Source: Paralithodes platypus (taxonomy: Eukaryota > Arthropoda > Malacostraca > Decapoda > Lithodidae). From it: a DNA stretch of 64,000 nucleotides. The stretch is from contig CM064538.1 of assembly GCA_032716605.1 (NCBI GenBank), forward strand, positions 19,934,082 through 19,998,081. Direction: 5' to 3'. A model generated the notes under the pieces. The model was not told the DNA's origin and made no database searches. It was given only the letters and a program-made list of their open reading frames with translations. Within the stretch, counting starts at the first letter, position 1, and each line of letters opens with the position of its first letter. Of the stretch, positions 1-10,568 are shown piece by piece. The position numbers and the translations under genes were made by a program.

Positions 1-137
1 AACATGTACAAATTTATCTTGGTGGACGGTCTAGGGGGTGTTTGTCTAAGCTTGATGGAGTTCTAGCGAGGAAACTAAAATAAATATATATGAATACATT
101 AATTAATAGACCAAACAAACGGTTAGTCTCCCCTTAA
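1..137 (+). mobile_element. MITE-1 (subtype A), right-end fragment
   Basis: This is the 3' part of a dispersed miniature element also found at 11989, 37999, 45095, 45609 and 56195. It starts inside the conserved core (aatgtacaaatttatctt-like) and continues through the shared 'aagcttgatgg..gtctag' block to a right end reading tctccccTTAA, with TTAA at 134-137. The left part lies outside the window. There is no coding capacity. The TTAA ends suggest insertion at TTAA, as for piggyBac-type elements, but no transposase is linked to it here. Confidence 0.7.
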
Positions 138-260
138 GGTAGAATAAGTATTATACTGTACCTTAGTTTAAGAAAAACTTTGTAGATTTTCAACCTCAGG
201 GATGCAATGAGCAATAAACCGACAACTATTATTATTATTATTATTATATATATCTCCTTC

Positions 261-340
261 ACACACACACACACACACAACCTTATACACCCTGTTGCAC
301 TAGGCAAATATACACAATCCCTCTTTCTTTACCTACTTTA
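261..340 (+). repeat. 75-bp dispersed motif, copy 1
   Basis: A (CA)n head is followed by a segment containing 'aggcaaatatacacaatcc' and 'acctactt'. The same order of words recurs at 541-610 and 1459-1535, so this is a local low-copy repeat. No function is visible. Confidence 0.5.
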
Positions 341-540
341 TTATATGGAAGCGACAAGCTACAATTTAACGCTCTTTATCATGGTCATTAATACGACTTT
401 TATGTTCACTTCACGTTCACATGCTTTATTACCTCGTCCCTACTTCTTAAATTGCATTCATTCTACAGTAATGTGTATAAGCTACACACATATGTATACT
501 ATATATAAACATATGCACAATATTTTCGTATATATATACA

Positions 541-610
541 TTACACATACAGTTTCAGCTTGTATACATCTATTACCTTACGTAAATATACAGTCCCATG
601 TCATCTACTT
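541..610 (+). repeat. 75-bp dispersed motif, copy 2
   Basis: Diverged copy of the motif at 261-340, sharing 'cacatacagtttcagctt', 'taaatatacagtccc' and 'tctactt'. Confidence 0.45.
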
Positions 611-1458
611 TTTCACAGGGGGAACAATGCATCATGTGCCCCTGTTCAACACGTGGAGAATATCTTTATAAGATTAACCTCGGGGTTTATTGCGCATAAA
701 CTCATACCTAATTCAGTTTATCATATACATCTTGACGAATTTACAGTGTATACCAAATCGGTAATTCTGCATAACTACTACTCCTGTTATTTTATGTTTT
801 ATTTATTTTATTTATGTATTTTAATGCATTGTAAGTGTGTATTTTATTGTTAGAAAGTGCGGAAAGCACTTTTTATTAGCATTTGCATCGTTAATTGTAA
901 TTATTCAGATACCGCAACAATCTAGGAGTTTACTCGATTTAGTCAACTTTGAAAAGACATTAGCCTAACCTAACAACCTTACCTAACCTATCCTAGTATT
1001 ATGGGTGGGGGCTGCCGCCCCCACACCCCCGCTGATTAGGTATTAAAACTATACAAAATTGATGGGATAAAGTCTATGGTGTTTCCTCTGCAATCTTCAG
1101 TTTTGGCTGTCGATAACAGGAAAGTACCATTAAAAATGTACCGACTTCTTGTAGGTTAAGCTCCACTCTGATTGGCTACTAAACATCGGGGAGGAGCCTC
1201 CAAGGAGGCTAGAATGTAAACAAAGTGTCCTGGACTTGCTGTACAAAAATAACTCTGATAATGTTATAGGGGAGTGAAAATTAAATTGACAAAATAAGAA
1301 AAGTAGCACTTATCCGCACATCAGTAAGGTACCTTGAGTAAGGTAAGAGCAAACCAAATAATTCCACGAGACAGGAATCCCGTAATCGAGGAGTAGTTGT
1401 TCTGCAGAATAGCCATAAAATCACATATACACAAATATACGTAACCTTAGTATACCGG

Positions 1459-1535
1459 TACACACACAGTTTCAGCTTTAATGCAACCTGTTACCCCAGG
1501 CAAATATACATAATCCCATTATCCTCACCTACTTC
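1459..1535 (+). repeat. 75-bp dispersed motif, copy 3
   Basis: Third copy, with 'acacacagtttcagctt', 'aggcaaatatacataatccc' and 'tcacctactt'. It shares the head with copy 2 and the tail with copy 1, so all three derive from one sequence. Confidence 0.5.
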
Positions 1536-1827
1536 CAACCTGGGACTAAAACAAAACACACACACTCTTTCCCTCCTTTCACCCTTTCTCTCCATCATCT
1601 AAATATCGCCCTTATGCCAGGGATACATTAAGGTCAGAGCTGGTGGCCATAGGTGGGAATATAATACAGGGTGTTTATGGGGAGCGTAATAGCAATGTTG
1701 GACAGTTATTATAATACTGGAGACCCCGAGAGAAGCTACACCTTTCAACGGGGCCTCTATAATGTTTGGTATAGAAGGTGAGGTTAGTGGGGGAAAGTGG
1801 GGGATGGTGAGGTGTTGGGATATTAGT

Positions 1828-2257
1828 TTAACCCATTGGCTTCGGCTATGTTTGGGCTATTTAGGGCATATTCAGGCACTCCTGAATGATAAATCAAGCA
1901 TCTGCATTAAATGAACTGTATTCTGCCAAAAACTAGGCGAAAATAGCTTCAAAATGAGACCAGAACGGGCCCCGTACGTGGTCTGGTTCACCCGCAGCGG
2001 TGCCAGTAAAACGCGGGAAACCCGTGATTTTTTAGCACTCGCTCGCTTGACTACACTGTTGAGAGAGACAGAGAGAGGCCCGCGCGAGACACAGCCTAGC
2101 TTAGTGAGCCGCTCGGTGCTCTGAGGAACGGAGGTGGGCCCCTCACGCTCCCGCCCACTGACACTCGATTTTTAAGTTTTTTACAGGCTTTTAAAGCCTG
2201 GAAATTGCTGTAACTTGCCAAAACATTCCAGAACGTCACCCACAGTCAAAGGGTAAA
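1828..2257. mobile_element. MITE-4, TTAA-type miniature element (single copy)
   Basis: The left end reads TTAACCCATTGGC and the right end, reverse-complemented, TTTACCCTTTGACTG, giving short imperfect TIRs in TTAACCC form like MITE-2 and MITE-3. The interior is GC-richer than its surroundings and has GAGAGACAGAGAG tracts and no ORF. The right TTAA has decayed to GTAA. Only one copy is present here, so the boundary call is tentative. Confidence 0.4.
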
Positions 2258-2758
2258 GGAAGATTAATTATAGGCGAACAGTTAGAGTAGCCTTTTTGTT
2301 TGAAGAATATGAATTGTGGGTTGGTGAGGTGATAATGGTATGGGTTAAGTGTGATGGTTAGGTGTGGGGTGATAACTTTGTTGTTGTTATTGACATTATT
2401 AGTGTATGAGAGAAATATACATACATTTATATAGATACACTGATCGCACAGACCTTACGATTTCAGCGAAGTGGTCATGACTTAATTTTATTAGGGATAT
2501 TAAACCCGATAGTAAGGGAAAGTGGAAGGAGAGGATAGCAAATAAGAAGGATCTCTCCCCACCCTCTGTCCCTCCGGCAATTACAGTCCATGAAGACACT
2601 TAAAAGTGAATAACCTTGCAGCGGTTGGGCACTGCCTAATGGAATTTATTGAATGGTTAGAAATGAAAAGGAAGTATTCGTGCAACCTTTCACCTATAGT
2701 AATATATACACACATATATGTTTTCTTAATTCGCTTCAACTTGCCAGATTGTTTCATC

Positions 2759-2760
<2 letters not shown>

Positions 2761-2812
<52 letters not shown>
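2761..2812 (+). repeat. (GA)26 microsatellite
   Basis: Uninterrupted GA dinucleotide repeat of about 52 bp. Confidence 0.95.
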
Positions 2813-2815
<3 letters not shown>

Positions 2816-3033
2816 ATTCATCTACATAAATTCTGACTGCTACTTTAAAAGGTATGTTTGAACTAAGGCGTGAAATTAATACCATCAAACTATGTAAACA
2901 CTAGTCAGGTAGGTACTAGACACACATTATAGGGTAGAGTTGAACGAGGTACTCAACAGCTGTGCATACACTCCACATTTATCCCAAGAGAAAGTTACAT
3001 ACTTGAAAGTTAATAACACGATTGACAGAACAA

Positions 3034-3145
3034 AATTAATATAGGGCAGATAGACATAAAGATTATTTACTATATACAGACTCCATCAATTAATATAGGG
3101 CAGATAGACATAAAGATTATTTACTATATACAGACTCCATCAATT
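3034..3145 (+). repeat. 54-bp tandem duplication, 2 copies
   Basis: The unit beginning 'aattaatatagggcagatag' and ending 'cagactccatc' occurs twice head to tail without mismatches, which implies a recent duplication. Confidence 0.9.
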
Positions 3146-3924
3146 AATTTTTGTAGAATTTTTGAGGTTCGTATGAGGAATTCAGAATTATAGCTGTGGA
3201 AACACTGAGTTGAAAGTTATGGTAATTATAACCTGGAGTTGCGGGGAAACTTGTAGAGAAATGCAGAACGTGTCTGGAAATTAAATAAATTGCTTGCTAT
3301 TATCTCCAACAAGCAGATTTTGCAGATATTATAAGATCATTGCTGTTTGTTTGCTTGTCTGTCCTTATATCTGTCTGTTTGATTGTAAGCAAGATATCTC
3401 CAATTCTCTTTGGACGGATTTACTTGAAACTTGGTCTCCTTTCATCTTAGAACTCCGTCCCCCGGTCACCGGACAAGATTGCTGTAATAATGAAGCTATA
3501 ATAGCACGGTCACTTAAGGCAGGGAGGGTGCTGGTGGTCTCATTCTACTGTGCTACTGTGTAGTTTATTATTATTTTATTTTCTATATTCCATCTACTCC
3601 CTCTCGGGCATAGGCTGAGAGCCTGTATATTCAACCGTTAGTGAATGGTGAAGCCCATGAGGTCTCTCTCTTTCTCTCTCTCTCCGCCCCCTTTGCATTT
3701 GTATTAAATGTTCATATTATCCATATTTAATACATTTATTTAGCCATTGATGTCGGTGGCTGATGAGTAATTGGTGCTTGTGAATGCTTGTGTGCTTGCT
3801 TTTGGTGGGCGAACTGTTATATGTATTCTTCTGTCACCTCCTTCTTTTCTAGTGTCTTTTGCTGATCCTCCCTACCCCTTGTGGGAGTAAGGGCTGGCTA
3901 CTGATTGACTGACTGACATTTACA

Positions 3925-4457
3925 TTTATTATATGTATCCTTCAGTGTCCACATCTGTTCTACTATATGTTAATCAATATTTGTATTATATGTATCCTTC
4001 AGTGTCCACATCTGTATTATATGTATCCTTCAGTGTCCACATCTGTTCTACTATATGTTAATCAATATTTGCATTATATGTATCCTTCAGTGTCCACATC
4101 TGTATTATATGTATCCTTCAGTGTCCACATCTGTTCTACGATATGTTAATCAATATTTGCATTATATGTATCCTTCAGTGTCCACATCTGTATATGTATC
4201 CTTCAGTGTCCACATCTGTTCTACGATATGTTAATCAATATTTGCATTATATGTATCCTTCAGTGTCCACATCTGTTCTACTATATGTTAATCAATATTT
4301 GTATTATATGTATCCTTCAGTGTCCACATCTGTTCTACTATATGTTAATCAATATTTGTATTATATGTATCCTTCAGTGTCCACATCTGTTCTACTATAT
4401 GTTAATCAATATTTGTATTATATGTATCCTTCAGTGTCCACATCTGTTCTACGATAT
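3925..4457 (+). repeat. Sat57 minisatellite array, part 1
   Basis: Tandem 57-bp unit (atgtatccttcagtgtccac ... gttaatcaatattt). Shorter units of about 27-30 bp lacking the 'gttaatcaatattt' half are interspersed, giving a two-part structure. Because 57 is divisible by three, each frame repeats a 19-residue peptide and stays open; this is a by-product of the period and not evidence for a protein. The array resumes at 6978 and 11793 after transposon insertions. Confidence 0.95.
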
Positions 4458-4469
4458 CTATCTATCTAT

Positions 4470-5390
4470 CTATTGCCTGACGCCGTGATCCCCGAAGGGG
4501 TGGCCACGAACGAACCGCCCCCATGCACCTCTGTCCCCAGTCAGTCGACGCCCCTCCCCCCAACCAGCACCGCCTTCGTTCATGTAGTTCCTCACTCCAT
4601 CCTTCCACCTCATATTCGGTCTACCTCTCCCCCTCTGTCCCTCCACCTCGCTCTCGTACACCCTCTTAGTCATTCTCTCGCTTTCCATACGTTCCATATG
4701 GCCGAACCATCTCAAGTTGTTCCTTTTCACACTTTCCAGCACATCTACCTCCACACCACACCTCCTTCTTACTTCCTCATTAGTCTGTCTATCCCTCCAT
4801 GTAACTCCGCACGCACTCCTTAAGTAATTCATTTCCACTGCTCTCACTCTTGGTCTGAGTCTCTCAACCAACGTCCATGCTTCGCTTCCGTAAGTCAGTG
4901 TCTGGATTACCACACTGTCATGCAAGGACTTCTTCACTTCCATACTGACCACCCTATTTCTTGTTACTGCTTTTAGCGTTCCTACAACCCTCTTCCCCTG
5001 TTGTACCCTCTCCCGCACCTCTTCATCCATAGTCCCATCTTTACTCAACACACTGCCCAGATACTTAAAAGAGTTGACGATCTCCATAGCCTGACCGTTC
5101 AGCTTCACCTCACACTCTGTGACTTCACCCCTTTCGAAGACCATAACCTTGCTCTTCCCCGTATTTACCTTCAAATTCCGTTTTTCGCAAACTGTTCCAA
5201 ACTCATTTACCAGACCCTGCAACTCCCATTCATTATCACTCATCAGAACTGTATCATCCGCAAACAGCAGTATAGGTAGCTTCCACTCAATTCCCTCCCT
5301 TTTCAGCGATACACCAACATTCACTGCTCTTGATAGTATTTCTTTCATGACTCCATCCATATATACAGTAAACAACCACGGGGACATCAC
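4470..5390 (-). pseudogene. RTE LINE pol, RT palm/thumb and C-terminal domain
   Basis: A 306-residue open frame covering the second half of a LINE reverse transcriptase. It has the catalytic FADDTVLMS motif, then CEKRNLKVNTGKSKVMVF, FKYLGS, the LTYGSEAWTL segment and the RTE-typical RDRQTNEEVRRRCGVEV and NLRWFGHMERM blocks near the C-terminus. It copies element RNA at a nicked target. It overlaps 5287-6177 in another frame, so the original pol is split by a frameshift around 5300-5390. The start codon given is only the first Met of the open segment. Confidence 0.75.
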
Positions 5391-6177
5391 ACACCCGTTT
5401 CAAACCAACATTCAGGTCAAAGAACTCGCTCTGCTCACTCTCCACACGTACTGCCGCCTTTGCACCCTCATACATGCTCTTCACTGCTTTCAGCAACTTG
5501 CCCTCTACTCCGTATATTCTAAGTACTTTCCACAAACCTTCTCTATCCACTCTGTCATAGGCCTTCTCCAAGTCCATAAAGGCAACATACACCTTTTGTT
5601 TCTTCTCCAGATACTTCTCCACAACACAATTCAGGGTAAAAATCTGATCTACACATCCTCTTCCCTTCCTAAAACCTCCCTGCTCGTCGCCTATCCATTT
5701 CTCCGTTCTCACTCTCACTCTCTCAATCACTACCCTACTGTATACCTTCCCTACTACGCTTAGAAGACATATTCCTCGGTGGTTACCACACACTCCTCTT
5801 TCCCCTTTGCCCTTATATAGGGGGACTATTATGCCAGTCTTCCAGTCATCGGGTGCACTCCCCTTCTCCCATGCTAGTTTGCACATTTTCCATACCCATT
5901 CTATCACTATCTCACCACCATACCTCAACATTTCCCCACACACTCCATCTGTTCCTGGTGCTTTCCCCAACTTCACTCTTTTCATGGCTTCCCACACTTC
6001 TGACCTCCTGATCCCCACCTCCTCCTCCACTACTTCTCTTCTTCTCCCTCCCATACCATATCCAGCTATGTTTGCTGGCTCTTCATTCCTTTCATTTAGC
6101 AACTCACTGAAGTACTCCCTCCATCTTTCGACTCTCTCTTGCTTCTCGGCTAGCATTCTCCCATTCTTATCTTTCAC
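5287..6177 (-). pseudogene. RTE LINE pol, RT fingers/palm N-terminal part
   Basis: A 296-residue frame with the RT entry region: KLGKAPGTDGVCGEMLRYGG, the IIVPLYKGKG motif, GFRKGRGCVDQIF and VAFMDLEKAYDRVDREGLW, whose aspartate is the first catalytic metal ligand. The last 25 or so residues do not fit the family, because a frameshift moves the reading into the frame of 4470-5390. It is one broken gene with the neighbouring segments and not a separate protein. Confidence 0.7.
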
Positions 6178-6458
6178 ACCCTTACTGTTTCCCTTGCTAC
6201 CTTCCCTAACTTTCTTGACTTCTTTCCAGAACAGTTTCTTACTCTCCCTCCATTTTACACTCAGATTCCTTCCAAATTCCTCATCTACTCTTCTCTACTT
6301 TCCTTCACTACTCTCTTCACCACCCTCTTACTCTCCACGTACCTCGCTCGTTTCTGTCTCTCGGAATCTTCATTCCCTCTACTACCCAACCACACTATAT
6401 GCTTTCTTCTTTTCTTCCACAGCTATTCTTACCTCTTCTGTCCACCATGCTGTACCTT

Positions 6459-6968
6459 TCACTCCCCTCCTCTTCTCCTCACTCCACACACCTCCTCACA
6501 TGCTGCACAGATCTCATCCTTAAACACCTTGCTCATCTCCTCCACTTCCTCCATAACTTCCAGGTCGAACCCACCTAGTCGTCTTTCCACTGCTCTCCTG
6601 TACTCCTCCCTGACTTCCTCCTCCTGCAACCTCTCCACCCTCCTCACCATTCCACCCTCCTCTCGCCTCCCTCCCGCTCTCCTCACCCACTTCTTTTGTA
6701 TCCTAACCTTAGCTACCACTACATAATGATCAGACAGACCCCCTCCAATACCCCTATACACCCTAGCATCCATCACAGATTTCTTCATTCGTTCATCCAC
6801 ACATACATAATCAATCAATGACTTTCGTTCCACCACTGTCTTATCTTTCATCGTCAACATCCGTTTCCACGTGTACCTGTGGATCATTCTGTGTCGGAAG
6901 AAGGTGTTGGCTATCCACAGCCTCCTTCCCACACATACGTCCACAAGTGCACTACCATTCCCATTCAC
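6459..6968 (-). pseudogene. RTE LINE APE-type endonuclease, C-terminal part
   Basis: A 169-residue frame from the 5'-truncated end of the element. It retains ANTFFRHRMIHRYTW, SLIDYVCVDERMKKSV and GGLSDHYVVVAKVRI; the SDH triplet is the conserved C-terminal catalytic motif of apurinic-type endonucleases. The N-terminal endonuclease motifs are missing because the copy begins here, against Sat57. The stretch 6178-6458 links it to the RT in a disrupted frame. Confidence 0.65.
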
Positions 6969-6977
6969 CTCTGATGG

Positions 6978-7547
6978 TACGATATGTTAATCAATATTTG
7001 CATTATATGTATCCTTCAGTGTCCACATCTGTTCTACTATATGTTAATCAATATTTGTATTATATGTATCCTTCAGTGTCCACATCTGTTCTACTATATG
7101 TTAATCAATATTTATATTATATGTATCCTTCAGTGTCCACATCTGTTCTACTATATGTTAATCAATATTTGTATTATATGTATCCTTCAGTGTCCACATC
7201 TGTTCTACTATATGTTAATCAATATTTGTATATGTATCCTTCAGTGTCCACATCTGTTCTACTATATGTTAATCAATATTTGTATTATATGTATCCTTCA
7301 GTGTCCACATCTGTTCTACTATATGTTAATCAATATTTGTATTATATGTATCCTTCAGTGTCCACATCTGTTCTACTATATGTTAATCAATATTTGTATT
7401 ATATGTATCCTTCAGTGTCCACATCTGTTCTACGATATGTTAATCAATATTTGCATTATATGTATCCTTCAGTGTCCACATCTGTATTATATGTATCCTT
7501 CAGTGTCCACATCTGTTCTACGATATGTTAATCAATATTTGCATTAT
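6978..7547 (+). repeat. Sat57 minisatellite array, part 2
   Basis: Continuation of the 57-bp array after the RTE insertion, starting within the duplicated target TACGATAT. It holds about ten units with occasional short units and ends at 7547 where the CR1-A 3' tail begins. Confidence 0.95.
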
Positions 7548-7762
7548 ATAAGAACATAAGAACATAAGAAAATGGGAGTCTGCAGAAAGCCGATTGGCCT
7601 AAGCAAGGCAGATCCCTGTCCCACACAACCCCAATTACAAAGCCCAATTATAGGCTCAACACTCTAATACCCTGAGGATCATCTTACCAAACCGGTTAGA
7701 GATTAACGCAGGATTACGGGGGTCTGCAGAGCGCTGATTGGCCCAACCCGGCTGATCCCCCT

Positions 7763-9391
7763 TCACACCCAACCCTTCTCGTCCATATGCTTATCCAATT
7801 TTTTCTTAAAGCTCCCTATCGTTCTTGATCCCACTATATCACTTGGTAGCCTATTCCACCCATCTACAACTCTGTTACCAAACCAATATTTGCCTATATC
7901 TTTTCTGAAACGAAATTTATCTAATTTGAAACCATTGGTACGAGTTCTTTCGCTATCACTGAGCTTTAGTACATTTGTCATGTCCCCTTTGTTAATCCCA
8001 CTAACCCACTTGAACACCTCTATCATATCCCCTCTAACTCTGCGTCTCTCTAACGAATGTAAACCTAATTTCTTCAACCTTTCTTCATACGGAAAATTTC
8101 TAATATTATGGATCATTTTTGTCATTCTACGCTGAATTCTCTCCAATGAATCTATGTCCATTCTGTAATAAGGACACCAAAATTGGACAGCATAATCCAT
8201 ATGGGGTCTCACTAATGACAAGTAAAGTTTTAAGATAACATCAGCAGTTCTGTTACTCACACTCCTAGAGATGAACCCGAGAATCCTGTTTGCCTTATTA
8301 CGAACGCTTATACACTGTTTTCTAGGCTTCAAATCATTGCTAACAAACACACCTAGATCTTTCTCGCAGTCTGAATTTTCTAATTCTAAATTAGCTAGTT
8401 TATATTTAACATTTGTTTGCATCTTCCCTATCTTTAATACCTTGCATTTGTCAATGTTAAACTTCATCTGCCAATTTACTGACCATTCATGTAAGGTATC
8501 TAGATCCCATTGGAGGCACTCTATATCGCTATCTGAATCAATTGATCTCCCCATTTTAGTATCGTCTGCGAATTTACTTATCCTACTAGTTATACCTAAA
8601 TCTAGGTCATTTATGTATATAAGAAACAACAGGGGACCTAATACCGATCCCTGGGGGACACCACTTTTGACTGCTCCCCACTCTGACTTGGTACCATTTA
8701 TGCTGACTCTCTGTTTCCTACCAATTAGCCATGACCTAATCCATCCCAACAACGACCCTCCTATTCCATGTGCCTCAACCTTTCTCATCAATCTCTCATG
8801 AGGGACTCTGTCGAAAGCTTTACTGAAATCTAAATATATAATATCATATGACTTGTCACTATCTACTGCTTCATATACCTCTGAGAAAAAGCTAAGCAAA
8901 TTAGTAAGGCACGAACGTCCCTGAGTGAATCCATGCTGAGAAGAATTTATTAAGTTAAATTTTACTAAGTGGCTTCTAATTTTCCTAGCAATAATAGACT
9001 CTAGCAACTTTCCTATGATTGATGTGAGACTAATGGGACGGTAATTGGATGCTATCGATTTATCACCTTTTTTGAAGATCGGAACTACATTTGCAAGCTT
9101 CCAAGCTTCTGGAACTAAACCTGTTTCTAATGACTTGTTAAATATAAATGCTAATGGACTACTTAACTCATCTCTGCATTCTTTTAATACTCTAGCATAT
9201 ACCTCGTCAGGACCAGGCGATTTTTGAGGTTTCAGTCTGTCAATTTCCTTAAGCACATCATTTCTACTTATACTAACTGTACTTAACATATTTTCTATAC
9301 TATCACTATATACCATATTGACTTCTGGAATCTGTGCCAAATTTTCATTAGTGAAAACGGAAAGAAACTGACTATTTAATGTACTGCACAT
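7763..9391 (-). CDS. CR1-A ORF2, reverse transcriptase part
   Basis: Open for 542 residues. The RT motifs run in order: LKPQKSPGPDEVYARVLKEC, ANVVPIFKKGDKSIASNYRP, QHGFTQGRSCLTNLLSFF, IIYLDFSKAFDRVPHERL, SGVPQGSVLGPLLFLIYIND and the catalytic FADDTKMG. A CR1-type C-terminal region follows (LERIQRRMTKMIHNIRNFPY and GNRVVDGWNRLPSDIVGS). The true ORF2 begins upstream in the endonuclease segment at 9430-10548. The two frames differ only by a missing base in a C-run near 9433, so the Met at 9391 is not a biological start. Confidence 0.9.
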   Translation of the reverse strand: MCSTLNSQFLSVFTNENLAQIPEVNMVYSDSIENMLSTVSISRNDVLKEIDRLKPQKSPGPDEVYARVLKECRDELSSPLAFIFNKSLETGLVPEAWKLANVVPIFKKGDKSIASNYRPISLTSIIGKLLESIIARKIRSHLVKFNLINSSQHGFTQGRSCLTNLLSFFSEVYEAVDSDKSYDIIYLDFSKAFDRVPHERLMRKVEAHGIGGSLLGWIRSWLIGRKQRVSINGTKSEWGAVKSGVPQGSVLGPLLFLIYINDLDLGITSRISKFADDTKMGRSIDSDSDIECLQWDLDTLHEWSVNWQMKFNIDKCKVLKIGKMQTNVKYKLANLELENSDCEKDLGVFVSNDLKPRKQCISVRNKANRILGFISRSVSNRTADVILKLYLSLVRPHMDYAVQFWCPYYRMDIDSLERIQRRMTKMIHNIRNFPYEERLKKLGLHSLERRRVRGDMIEVFKWVSGINKGDMTNVLKLSDSERTRTNGFKLDKFRFRKDIGKYWFGNRVVDGWNRLPSDIVGSRTIGSFKKKLDKHMDEKGWV

Positions 9392-9429
9392 TTCTAAATC
9401 ATTTTCTGTTATTTCTCCTATTGAAGTTT

Positions 9430-10548
9430 TTAGGGGCCTATTACATCTCTAACTTTAGATTTATATAGTTGGTAAAAAGCTTTAGGGTTATTTTTTGAGT
9501 CGCTGGCTATCCTTATTTCATAATTTCTTTTTGCTTTCCTGATTTCCTTTTTGACCTGTCTTGATAGAGTCTGATAGTATATATGTAAATGATTTTCACC
9601 TTTCTTTATTTTTCGATATATTCCTTTCTTTTTTCCTATAAGATCTATTAGCTTATTAGTCATCCATTTTGGTTGGTTCTGCGTCGATCTAAATCTTCTT
9701 CTAGGGATATATTTATTTTGAGCATTGTGGAGTGAAGCAATAAACTGGTTATATGTAGGTGGCAAGTTTAACTCTGGCATATCCTGACTTAATCGCTTAA
9801 CAATAGGGTCCACCCTTAAGTCTCTTCTTAGCCCACCATAATCGGCTTTTCTGAAATCTGGGATAAGTGTCGTATTCTCTTTAGCATTCCCTGTCCATTG
9901 TATATTAAAATAAATAGATTTATGATCGCTATTTCCTAGGTGGTCACCAATCTCTACATTATTTATCATATGTTCATTGTTACTGAAAACTAAATCAAGA
10001 ATATTAATACCTCTAGTCGGCGTATCTATGAATTGAAATAAAAAACTATCTTGTACTACCTCTATAAACTCTACTGAATCGGAGTCGCCTATTTGGTGCT
10101 GCCAATCAATGTTCGGAAAATTAAAATCCCCCATAATGCACACATTGCTAAACCTTGATGCTATTTTAATTTCCTCCCATAACGATTTTCCGCCATTTCT
10201 ACTCATATTAGGCGGTCTATATATAACTCCAATAACTATGGTCTCACTACCTTCGTTAACCTCTACCCAAACACTTTCATTATCATTATTTAGTCTAATA
10301 CCTGATTTAATACAGCTTTTTAATGTACTCCTGACAAACACTGCTATACCCCCGCCCCTCCTACTTGTTCGGTCATATTTAAACAAACTATATCCTGGAA
10401 TATCAAATTCTGCTAAGAAATGCCTAGATTCTGTATTAATCCACGTTTCAGTTAGCGCTATTATGTCTATATTTTCTGTGCTAACGAGTGCTCTAAGTTC
10501 GTTCATTTTGTTACATAAACTCCTACAATTTGTATAATATACCCTCAA
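9430..10548 (-). CDS. CR1-A ORF2, APE endonuclease part
   Basis: 372 residues forming the N-terminal apurinic-type endonuclease of ORF2, which nicks target DNA to prime reverse transcription. Visible motifs: YTNCRSLCNKMNEL, IIALTETWIN (metal-binding Glu), VIGVIYRPPN, IMGDFNFPNIDW (Asp/Asn pair) and GNSDHKSIYF (SDH). Residues 270-360 are a basic linker towards RT (KPKWMTNKLIDLIGKKKGIY type). It ends prematurely at ...VRDVIGP because of a 1-nt deletion; otherwise it is intact. Confidence 0.9.
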   Translation of the reverse strand: MRVYYTNCRSLCNKMNELRALVSTENIDIIALTETWINTESRHFLAEFDIPGYSLFKYDRTSRRGGGIAVFVRSTLKSCIKSGIRLNNDNESVWVEVNEGSETIVIGVIYRPPNMSRNGGKSLWEEIKIASRFSNVCIMGDFNFPNIDWQHQIGDSDSVEFIEVVQDSFLFQFIDTPTRGINILDLVFSNNEHMINNVEIGDHLGNSDHKSIYFNIQWTGNAKENTTLIPDFRKADYGGLRRDLRVDPIVKRLSQDMPELNLPPTYNQFIASLHNAQNKYIPRRRFRSTQNQPKWMTNKLIDLIGKKKGIYRKIKKGENHLHIYYQTLSRQVKKEIRKAKRNYEIRIASDSKNNPKAFYQLYKSKVRDVIGP

Positions 10549-10568
10549 CCTATTACTTTTATTTGCAA

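Larger units (their letters stand above)
138..1827. other. Unassigned AT-rich interval
   Basis: I see no supportable gene. It holds an (ATT)n run near 226-247, a (CA)n run at 261-279, three copies of a roughly 75-bp motif (listed separately), a few CCTAA pentamers around 964-994 and a short GC hairpin (gtgggggc/gccccac type) at about 1004-1028. Reading frames here are short, AT-driven and without recognisable motifs. Confidence 0.6.
2258..3924. other. Unassigned interval with microsatellite and local duplication
   Basis: No gene is recognised. It contains a (GA)26 microsatellite and a 54-bp tandem duplication (both listed separately). The stretch at about 3325-3520 ('gtaagcaagatatctcc..acggatttacttgaaacttgg') resembles a widespread invertebrate repeat that I cannot name. 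Pyrimidine-rich DNA surrounds 3660-3700. Confidence 0.5.
4458..6977 (-). mobile_element. RTE-clade LINE, 5'-truncated, inserted in Sat57
   Basis: Minus-strand non-LTR retrotransposon. Its 3' end (left) is the word 'tattgcctgacgcc' (reverse strand ggcgtcaggcaata) followed by a (TAGA)n tail, typical of RTE/BovB elements. An 8-bp target duplication TACGATAT flanks it at 4450-4457 and 6978-6985 and falls exactly in the Sat57 phase. It carries endonuclease and reverse transcriptase frames. Other copies or fragments lie at 26751, 32554 and 55855. Confidence 0.85.

Noticed and set aside
2606..2836. 76-residue frame ending in (RE)n.
   Set aside because: The C-terminal third is the (GA)n microsatellite and the rest has no motif.
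5001..6726. Plus-strand frames across 5.0-6.7 kb (up to 238 residues).
   Set aside because: Antisense shadows of the minus-strand RTE pol; residue content is Ser/Thr/Pro/Phe-biased and without motifs.
3967..7559. Open frames encoding a 19-residue repeated peptide (MYPSVSTSVL type and NICIICILQCPHLF type).
   Set aside because: The satellite period is 57 bp, a multiple of three, so every frame without a stop stays open; two frames are open at once.
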